Shown here: one piece after another, positions 1-4,299 of the stretch
Layout: the number at the start of each line of letters is the position of its first letter
Position numbering within the stretch: position 1 is the first letter of the stretch
Assembly: GCA_003641425.1 (NCBI GenBank)
Contig: QNAH01000224.1
Coordinates: 1 to 5,026, forward strand
DNA: 5,026 bases
DNA from: Candidatus Zixiibacteriota bacterium
Lineage (GTDB): Bacteria; Zixibacteria; MSB-5A5; GN15; PGXB01
Direction of reading: 5' to 3'
Notes under the pieces: generated by a model
The model's database searches: none
What the model saw: the letters and a program-made list of their open reading frames with translations, nothing else
Told to the model about the DNA's origin: nothing
Made by a program: the position numbers and the translations under genes

Positions 1-596
1 ACACCGGAACCTCCGTACTCGATGACTTTGCCAACACCGCCCTTGACGCTGAGAATACGAAGGACTTCGAGAATAACATCTTTGGCAGTGACGAAAGGCC
101 TCAATTTACCTTTGAGATGAACCTTGATGACCTCCGGCATTTTCAAATAGAAGGGACCGCCGCCCATGGCCACGGCGACATCGAGTCCGCCCGCACCCAT
201 GGCCAGCATGCCGATACCGCCGCCGGTGGGGGTGTGAGAATCGGAACCGAGAAGAGTTTTACCCGGAGCTCCAAAGCGTTCGAGATGGACCTGATGGCAG
301 ATTCCGTTTCCGGGCCGTGAGAAAAAGATACCGTATTTTGAGGCAACCGACTGCAGATACTGGTGATCATCGGCATTTTCAAAACTGGCCTGCAACATAT
401 TGTGGTCGACGTAAGATACCGACACCTCGGTTTTTACTTTTTTCAAGCCCAGGGCCTCGAACTGCAAATATGCCATTGTTCCGGTCGCGTCCTGTGTCAG
501 AGTTTGATCGATCTTAATGGCTATATCTTCACCGGGAATCATTTTCCCGCTGACAAGATGCTCGGCAATGATTTTTTCTGCTAAATTTTTACCCAT
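1..596 (-). CDS. acn: Aconitate hydratase, N-terminal part (partial, runs off window start)
   Basis: Aconitase interconverts citrate and isocitrate through cis-aconitate in the TCA cycle, using a [4Fe-4S] cluster; it acts in the cytoplasm. The 198 visible residues, starting MGKNLAEKIIAEHLVSG, carry the family's active-site blocks in the correct order: QDATGT (Q35), YVDHN (D64-H65), the GICHQVHLE stretch (H101) and LLGSDSHTPTGGG (D119-S120-H121). These match mitochondrial aconitase Q72, D100-H101, H147 and D165-S166-H167. The cluster-ligating cysteines should lie in the missing part. The compact N-terminus resembles the roughly 640-residue bacterial aconitases better than the roughly 890-residue AcnA type, but this cannot be settled here. 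LeuC (isopropylmalate dehydratase) is a related alternative and is less likely given the GTMAYLQFEALG segment. The ATG at 594-596 was chosen because GGAGG lies upstream at 607-611 (minus strand). The gene is divergent from ispE. Confidence 0.93.
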   Translation of the reverse strand, partial: MGKNLAEKIIAEHLVSGKMIPGEDIAIKIDQTLTQDATGTMAYLQFEALGLKKVKTEVSVSYVDHNMLQASFENADDHQYLQSVASKYGIFFSRPGNGICHQVHLERFGAPGKTLLGSDSHTPTGGGIGMLAMGAGGLDVAVAMGGGPFYLKMPEVIKVHLKGKLRPFVTAKDVILEVLRILSVKGGVGKVIEYGGSG

Positions 597-638
597 TCTC
601 TAATTTCCTCCAATAGACATATTTCATATCAAGAATAC

Positions 639-668
639 ATAAGAAAGCGACTGCACCGGAAAAGTCAA
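639..668 (-). promoter_or_regulatory. Candidate sigma70-type promoter for the aconitase gene
   Basis: On the minus strand, TTGACT (663-668) and TCTTAT (639-644) are separated by 18 bp, matching the -35 consensus at 5 of 6 bases and the -10 at 4 of 6. It lies 43 bases upstream of the aconitase start codon and its GGAGG ribosome site (607-611). Found by eye; the -10 match is only moderate. Confidence 0.45.
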
Positions 669-704
669 TATTTTTGTTTTTTGGGCACTATGAAGGGTTT
701 TATG

Positions 705-733
705 CAGACAAAGATCTCCCGAGTTGATATAAT
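705..733 (+). promoter_or_regulatory. Candidate extended -10 promoter for ispE
   Basis: A perfect TATAAT (728-733) is preceded by TGA (725-727), giving an extended -10 of the form TGnTATAAT. CAGACA (705-710) at 17-bp spacing matches the -35 consensus at 4 of 6 bases. Transcription would start near 740, leaving a leader of about 80 bases before ispE. That leader contains alternating A- and T-tracts (743-781). Confidence 0.5.
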
Positions 734-810
734 TGGATTAATAAAAAAAGCATCGATTTTTTTAGGAAAAAGTCGTTTTTTATGTATTAAAATGAAGTCT
801 TATTACTCTT

Positions 811-815
811 AAAGG
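811..815 (+). promoter_or_regulatory. Ribosome binding site deciding the ispE start
   Basis: AAAGG lies 7 bases before the ATG at 823 but only 1 base before the alternative in-frame ATG at 817. Normal Shine-Dalgarno spacing therefore favours the start at 823. Confidence 0.5.
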
Positions 816-822
816 TATGGAG

Positions 823-1686
823 ATGCTGGAATTACGGACCCCTGCCAAAATAAATTTATTTCTCAATGTTTTGGGAAAAAGATCTGATGGCTTCCATGAT
901 ATTCAATCGTGGTTTCAGGCCGTGGGCCTCTTTGATAAACTAACCTTTGTGGCAAAGGATAAAAGGGGGCTAAATCTATATTCCAATGGTGCTTACGTAG
1001 TTCCTGCCGATGAAAACAATCTGATAATCAAGACTGCTCGGTTTCTATTTGAACGATTTAAGATAAAGGGCGGGCTTGAGATAAGATTGCAGAAGAACAT
1101 CCCAGTTGCAGCCGGTCTGGCGGGAGGATCATCTGATGCGGCTGCCACAATCCATGCTGTAAACAGGCTTTTTGAGTTGAATCTCGATATCGATGAAATG
1201 AAGAGTATTGGTCTAGAGATGGGCTCAGATTTGCCGTTTTTCTTTTCATCGGGACAGGCAGAAATCACCGGCAGGGGTGAAATAGTCAGGAATATTAATT
1301 TACCGACGGATTATTCGGTTGTTCTTATTGTTCCGAGGATAGCGGTATCGACTGCCGAGAGTTATAAGCTTCTTAATTTAGGCTTGACATCATCAGATAC
1401 TGGTGTTAAGTTTTCCGGCTGTAGGGATTTCCCGGATTTGGTCGCACAGATAGCGGATTCCGGTAATGATTTTGAGAAAAGTCATTTTAACCGGTTTCCG
1501 GTCCTGGGTCAAATCGGGCGCATTCTTAAGAGTGCCGGGGCCGCTGTAACTCGAATGAGCGGGTCGGGGCCGTCAATGTTTGGACTCTTTGAGAATAAAC
1601 CTGAAGAGAGGGTAATCGGTCAGTTTACCCGGGGCGAGTGGGATGTCTTTCATGTGCGTCCGATAGCCCTTCCCGTCTGGGATTAG
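823..1686 (+). CDS. ispE: 4-diphosphocytidyl-2-C-methyl-D-erythritol kinase (IspE)
   Basis: IspE phosphorylates the 2-hydroxyl of CDP-methylerythritol with ATP, the fourth step of the MEP pathway to isopentenyl diphosphate; it is cytoplasmic and belongs to the GHMP kinase family. Numbering from the ATG at 823 (287 residues, normal for the family): the N-terminal PAKINLFL motif carries the conserved Lys at 9, DGFHDIQ with its substrate-binding aromatic and His is at 22-28, the glycine-rich ATP loop PVAAGLAGGSSDAAA is at about 94-108, GSDLPFF with the catalytic Asp is at 134-140, NDFE is at 215-218, and the C-terminal GHMP motif MSGSGPSMFG is at 245-254. An in-frame ATG at 817 would add two residues; 823 is preferred on ribosome-site spacing. 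All key residues are present. spoVG follows after 33 bases, probably in the same transcript. Confidence 0.96.
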   Translation: MLELRTPAKINLFLNVLGKRSDGFHDIQSWFQAVGLFDKLTFVAKDKRGLNLYSNGAYVVPADENNLIIKTARFLFERFKIKGGLEIRLQKNIPVAAGLAGGSSDAAATIHAVNRLFELNLDIDEMKSIGLEMGSDLPFFFSSGQAEITGRGEIVRNINLPTDYSVVLIVPRIAVSTAESYKLLNLGLTSSDTGVKFSGCRDFPDLVAQIADSGNDFEKSHFNRFPVLGQIGRILKSAGAAVTRMSGSGPSMFGLFENKPEERVIGQFTRGEWDVFHVRPIALPVWD

Positions 1687-1719
1687 TCAAAAACTCATTT
1701 TGTCGGCGGGAGGTTTGCT

Positions 1720-1992
1720 TTGGAAATCACAGAAGTGCGTATTATATTACATCAGGAACGGAAATTGAAAGGCTTTGCGAATGTGACTTTCGACGACATG
1801 TTTGTTGTTCGCGGGATCAAGATCATCGAGGGGAGTAAGGGCTTTTTTATCTCGATGCCGAGCCGAAAGAGACCGGACGGAACCTACCATGATGTTGCTC
1901 ATCCCGTCAATAATGATGCGCGCAGGTTACTGGAATCGACTATTTTGGCGGCCTACGAGGAGGAATTGAAAAGTCACAGCGAAGTTTACTGA
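1720..1992 (+). CDS. spoVG: SpoVG-family nucleic-acid-binding regulator
   Basis: SpoVG is a small protein first known from Bacillus sporulation and septation; in other bacteria it has been shown to bind DNA and RNA and act as a regulator. The 90-residue product has the family core in order: MEITEVRI at the start, FVVRGIKIIEG (28-38), GFFISMPSRKRPDG (41-54) and HDVAHPVN (57-64), followed by a helical tail. Length is near that of B. subtilis SpoVG (about 97). The start is TTG at 1720, supported by GGGAGG at 1708-1713 with 6-base spacing; no ATG in frame would keep the conserved MEITEV beginning. It lies between ispE and a tRNA-Gln gene that begins four bases after its stop codon. Nothing else here points to spore formation, so the role in this organism is open. 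Confidence 0.93.
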   Translation: MEITEVRIILHQERKLKGFANVTFDDMFVVRGIKIIEGSKGFFISMPSRKRPDGTYHDVAHPVNNDARRLLESTILAAYEEELKSHSEVY

Positions 1993-1996
1993 ATAC

Positions 1997-2071
1997 TGGG
2001 GTGTCGTCAAGTGGTAAGACACAAGCCTTTGGAGCTTGCATTCGCAGGTTCGAATCCTGCCACCCCAGCCA
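1997..2071 (+). tRNA. tRNA-Gln: tRNA-Gln (anticodon UUG), CCA end encoded
   Basis: A full cloverleaf can be drawn: acceptor TGGGGTG (1997-2003) with CACCCCA (2061-2067); D stem GTC/GAC (2006-2008, 2018-2020) with loop AAGTGGTAA; anticodon stem CAAGC/GCTTG (2022-2026, 2034-2038) with loop CTTTGGA, anticodon TTG at 2029-2031; variable CATTC; T stem GCAGG/CCTGC with loop TTCGAAT. The discriminator base is G (2068) and CCA (2069-2071) is encoded. The weak U1-A72 first pair and G73 are typical identity features of bacterial tRNA-Gln. It starts four bases after the spoVG stop, so it is most likely cut out of the ispE-spoVG transcript by RNase P. Confidence 0.97.
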
Positions 2072-2164
2072 ATAATGAGTTTAATCCCGGACAAGCCAGC
2101 CGGAATACCCGCGTTATAAAACTCTGAAACATAGTTTCTATCGTCTTTATCGTCAAATAACCAT
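2072..2164. other. Spacer between tRNA-Gln and the prs promoter
   Basis: No gene is seen here. GAGTTT (2077-2082) and AAACTC (2119-2124) could pair over a 36-base loop, and GAAAC-ATA-GTTTC (2126-2138) forms a short 5-bp hairpin. Neither is followed by a T run, so there is no convincing intrinsic terminator and the upstream transcript may read through into prs. Confidence 0.4.
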
Positions 2165-2193
2165 TTGCCAAATCAGAGCTTTTCTGTTATAAT
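2165..2193 (+). promoter_or_regulatory. Strong sigma70-type promoter for prs-rplY
   Basis: TTGCCA (2165-2170, 5 of 6 consensus bases) and a perfect TATAAT (2188-2193) are separated by exactly 17 bp, with TGT (2185-2187) making an extended -10. Transcription would start near 2200, about 36 bases before the prs GTG. This is the best promoter in the window. Confidence 0.75.
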
Positions 2194-2235
2194 GTTGCAC
2201 TTGATAAGTTAGTTTTTTTAATTTGGGGATGGCCA

Positions 2236-3180
2236 GTGTCGGAGTTGAGATTAATAACCGGTAATTCCAATCGCCCATTGGCGCAGGATATAGCGAGATA
2301 TATTGGTGTAAATCTGGCGGAGTGCGAGGTAAAACGTTTCTCCGACGGTGAGATTTTTGTCCAGATAAATGAAAATATCCGCGGTGCGGATGTTTTCATC
2401 ATACAATCCACCAATGCCCCGGCAGATAATATAATGGAGCTTCTGATGCTCATCGAGGCATCACGCCGGGCGTCGGCGGCCAGAATTACCGCAGTCATTC
2501 CGTATTTCGGTTATGCCCGACAGGATCGTAAGGACCGACCCCGGGTTGCCATTGCCGCGAAACTGGCGGCCAACCTGATCACCACAGCCGGTGCTGATCG
2601 AATTATAACCATGGATTTGCACGCCTCGCAGATACAGGGATTTTTCGATCTTCCGCATGATCATCTTTATTCGACGCGTGTTTTTAAAGATCTGGTATCA
2701 AATATCGGCTGTAAGTCACTCGTAATTGTCTCGCCCGATGTCGGCTCGATTAAAATGGCCCGGGCCTTCGCCAAGCATTGTAAAGCGGATCTGGCCATAA
2801 TCGATAAACGGCGACCAGCGCCGAATTTATCGGAGGTCGTCAATATTATTGGTGAAGTGGAGGGCAAAAATATAATTATTCGTGACGATATGGTCGATAC
2901 GGCTGGAACGTTATGCGAAGCGGCCAGTGCCATGGCCGAAGCCGGTGCTCTGGAAATAATGGCCATTTGTACGCATGCCGTTTTATCCGGAAATGCCATC
3001 GAGCGGATCAATAATTCTCCTATCAAGAAAATTTTTATATCCAATTCAATAGATGTCGAGAAGAAAAAATTATCGGATAAGTTTCATATAATGTCATGCG
3101 CCAATCTTTTCGGCGAGGCAATAATGAGAATTTCCGGTGAAAAATCGGTATCATCTCTGTTTAGCGATTTTCCCGATTGA
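2236..3180 (+). CDS. prs: Ribose-phosphate pyrophosphokinase (PRPP synthetase)
   Basis: Makes 5-phosphoribosyl 1-diphosphate from ribose 5-phosphate and ATP, the precursor for purines, pyrimidines, NAD, histidine and tryptophan; a cytoplasmic class I enzyme, usually hexameric. The 314 residues match the family length (E. coli 315). Visible motifs: RFSDGEIFVQINENIRG (34-50), PYFGYARQDRKDRPR (89-103) forming the ATP-binding region, MDLHA with the metal-binding His129, SPDVG (166-170), the catalytic flexible loop DKRRPAPN (190-197, Lys191 and Arg193), and the PRPP-binding loop DDMVDTAGTL (217-226). The second residue after PDVG is Ser rather than the common Gly, a known variation. The start is GTG at 2236, giving the standard MSELRLITGN N-terminus; GGGG at 2225-2228 is the likely ribosome site with 7-base spacing. 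An ATG at 2229 is out of frame. rplY follows after a 33-base gap. Confidence 0.97.
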   Translation: MSELRLITGNSNRPLAQDIARYIGVNLAECEVKRFSDGEIFVQINENIRGADVFIIQSTNAPADNIMELLMLIEASRRASAARITAVIPYFGYARQDRKDRPRVAIAAKLAANLITTAGADRIITMDLHASQIQGFFDLPHDHLYSTRVFKDLVSNIGCKSLVIVSPDVGSIKMARAFAKHCKADLAIIDKRRPAPNLSEVVNIIGEVEGKNIIIRDDMVDTAGTLCEAASAMAEAGALEIMAICTHAVLSGNAIERINNSPIKKIFISNSIDVEKKKLSDKFHIMSCANLFGEAIMRISGEKSVSSLFSDFPD

Positions 3181-3197
3181 TGCGTAAATAATTAGTT

Positions 3198-3202
3198 GGA
3201 GG
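3198..3202 (+). promoter_or_regulatory. Ribosome binding site deciding the rplY start
   Basis: GGAGG lies 11 bases before the ATG at 3214. An upstream in-frame TTG at 3196 overlaps this motif and has no ribosome site of its own, so the ATG is the better start. Confidence 0.7.
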
Positions 3203-3213
3203 TTGAGATAGAA

Positions 3214-3909
3214 ATGGAAGAAATCAAACTAACTGCTGAACGACGTGATGGTGTCGGAAAGGGTGTCGCACGCAAGTTGCGAGCTGACGGTCGGATTCCC
3301 GGTGTGATTTATGGCCCGGAGACGGATTCATTCCCGGTATCGATAAATACCAAGAATTTCGCAGCGTTATTACGCTCACAGGGCGGGACCGGAAAGTTGA
3401 TCGATCTTGCCGTGGACGGCGAAGATACTCCTCGCAAGGTTATTGTCCGTGAATTGCAGCGTGATCCGGTTACCGGCGCATTTGAACATGTCGACCTGTA
3501 CCAGGTATCGATGAAGAAGAAACTTAATATGACAGCCAGAATTCATTTGGTTGGAACTCCGGAAGGAGTCAAGCTGGGTGGTATTTTGCAGCATGTTGTC
3601 CGCGAGCTGGATATTGCCTGTTTGCCAATGGATATCCCAGATAGAATTGAGCTGGACGTTTCCAAACTTGAAATAGGCGACTCCATTCATGTCAGTGATA
3701 TTGAAGTCGATAAGGTGGATGTCCTGACCAATCCGACCCGCACGGTTGTCACCGTTGTACCGCCCACAGTAATCAAGGTTGCCGAAGAAATCGCCGCCGC
3801 GGAAGGCGAAGAGGCCGAGGCCGCCGAGGGCGAAGCTGTCGAAGGTGAAGCCGCTCCTGCAGAGGGTGAAGGTGAAGCCAAGAAAGAAGAAGGCGGCGAA
3901 CAGAAATAA
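3214..3909 (+). CDS. rplY: 50S ribosomal protein L25, CTC/TL5 type with acidic tail
   Basis: L25 binds 5S rRNA in the large subunit; the longer CTC/TL5 form has an added C-terminal domain, and B. subtilis Ctc is a general stress protein. From the ATG at 3214 the product is 231 residues. The N-terminal L25 domain (about 1-92) has GKGVARKLRADGRIPGVIYG (15-34) and QRDPVTGAFEHVDLYQV (82-98). The TL5 beta domain (about 100-185) has VGTPEGVKLGGILQHVVREL (113-132) and LEIGDSIHVSDI (152-163). Residues 189-231 form a low-complexity Glu/Ala/Gly tail with 16 Glu in 43 residues. It follows prs by 33 bases and shares its promoter; an intrinsic terminator comes after it. In many bacteria pth follows; it does not here. 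Confidence 0.95.
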   Translation: MEEIKLTAERRDGVGKGVARKLRADGRIPGVIYGPETDSFPVSINTKNFAALLRSQGGTGKLIDLAVDGEDTPRKVIVRELQRDPVTGAFEHVDLYQVSMKKKLNMTARIHLVGTPEGVKLGGILQHVVRELDIACLPMDIPDRIELDVSKLEIGDSIHVSDIEVDKVDVLTNPTRTVVTVVPPTVIKVAEEIAAAEGEEAEAAEGEAVEGEAAPAEGEGEAKKEEGGEQK

Positions 3910-3957
3910 ACACCGCTCGATTCAGGTGATCACCGCCGGAAATGGTGATGATGAATT

Positions 3958-3980
3958 AAAAACCGCCCCTACGGGCGGTT
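3958..3980 (-). terminator. Hairpin resembling a minus-strand intrinsic terminator
   Basis: AACCGCCC (3961-3968) and GGGCGGTT (3973-3980) form a perfect 8-bp GC-rich stem with a CTAC loop. On the plus strand it is followed by CAGACTGATG, with no T run. On the minus strand the stem runs into TTTTTAATT, so it looks like a terminator for leftward transcription. It may also act as an RNA-stabilising hairpin at the rplY mRNA end. Confidence 0.55.
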
Positions 3981-3992
3981 CAGACTGATGAC

Positions 3993-4030
3993 AAAGGGCA
4001 GTTTTTTGGAACTGTCCTTTTTTGTTTTTA
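3993..4030 (+). terminator. Rho-independent terminator of prs-rplY
   Basis: AAAGGGCAGTT (3993-4003) pairs with AACTGTCCTTT (4010-4020) as an 11-bp stem with one G-U pair and a TTTTGG loop, followed by a T-rich run (TTTTTTG then TTTTT, 4018-4029). It lies about 85 bases after the rplY stop codon. Confidence 0.85.
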
Positions 4031-4114
4031 TGATAAATTTTTTATTAATATGTTATGCACGATATTTCATCGAGTGGAGAAATCAGGTAATTTCGGGATC
4101 AGTCGGCATAACAG

Positions 4115-4169
4115 GGTCATGGCGGGTTGGTTAATCCGTTGTCGGATTATGCGTTATATGTGCATGACC
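4115..4169. repeat. Nested inverted repeats, possible structured RNA or DNA element
   Basis: The outer arms GGTCATG and CATGACC are perfect 7-base complements. Inside them TAATCCG-TTGT-CGGATTA makes a perfect 7-bp stem with a tetraloop. The element lies between the rplY terminator and the predicted kinase promoter, so it is not obviously part of any messenger leader. No known riboswitch class was recognised. Confidence 0.4.
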
Positions 4170-4212
4170 GGCTATTACGCTTAAGAGTGAAAGATTGCCG
4201 GTGTTTTCGGAG

Positions 4213-4241
4213 TTGCCATTTCTCCCGGCAATAGTTAAATT
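4213..4241 (+). promoter_or_regulatory. Candidate promoter for the kinase gene
   Basis: TTGCCA (4213-4218), the same -35 hexamer as at prs, and TAAATT (4236-4241, 4 of 6 consensus bases) are separated by 17 bp. The start of transcription would fall near 4248. The -35 lies inside the loop of the ATTGCCGG/CCGGCAAT inverted repeat. The -10 is weak, which would fit a regulated promoter. Confidence 0.4.
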
Positions 4242-4247
4242 ATCAAT

Positions 4248-4264
4248 GGAATAATCATTATTCC
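4248..4264. promoter_or_regulatory. 17-bp palindrome, candidate operator
   Basis: GGAATAAT-C-ATTATTCC is a perfect palindrome with 8-base arms around one central base. It lies at the predicted transcription start, 35 bases before the kinase ATG, a place where a dimeric repressor would block transcription. The one-base centre makes it a poorer RNA hairpin than a DNA site. Confidence 0.4.
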
Positions 4265-4299
4265 TGTTTTCATCTTTTTATATCATCGGGGGCCTTCAG

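Larger units (their letters stand above)
4031..4299. other. Non-coding region upstream of the kinase gene, rich in inverted repeats
   Basis: No gene is supported in this 269-base stretch. It contains nested perfect repeats (GGTCATG 4115-4121 with CATGACC 4163-4169, enclosing TAATCCG 4132-4138 with CGGATTA 4143-4149), a wider repeat (ATTGCCGG 4194-4201 with CCGGCAAT 4225-4232) and a 17-bp palindrome (4248-4264). A 44-codon reading frame at 4050-4184 has no ribosome site and was rejected. Confidence 0.6.

Noticed and set aside
117..382. Plus- and minus-strand frames of 60-80 codons within 117-584
   Set aside because: All lie inside the aconitase coding sequence in other frames; only the long minus-strand frame has recognisable active-site motifs.
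2126..2138. GAAAC-ATA-GTTTC hairpin as a terminator after tRNA-Gln
   Set aside because: Only five base pairs, AT-rich, and no following T run.
2229..2264. 11-codon ATG frame overlapping the prs start
   Set aside because: The ATG touches the GGGG ribosome motif with no spacing, so it is unlikely to be translated; the out-of-frame GTG at 2236 gives the conserved Prs N-terminus.
2667..3044. 125-codon minus-strand frame inside prs
   Set aside because: It is the reverse-strand shadow of prs, with no ribosome site and no recognisable domain.
3196..3213. TTG at 3196 as an earlier rplY start
   Set aside because: It overlaps the GGAGG motif that serves the ATG at 3214 and adds six residues not expected in L25.
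3925..3934. GGTGATCACC palindrome after rplY
   Set aside because: Ten-base palindromes of this kind are expected by chance and there is no supporting context.
3779..3988. Lys/Arg/Pro-rich frame overlapping the rplY 3' end
   Set aside because: It is the shifted reading of the GAG/GAA/GCC-rich acidic tail of L25, begins with a TTG directly touching AAGG, and runs through the 3961-3980 hairpin.
4050..4184. 44-codon reading frame starting ATG in the kinase upstream region
   Set aside because: No ribosome binding site upstream, composition rich in Arg, Met and Cys without a recognisable family, and it coincides with nested inverted repeats that better explain the sequence.
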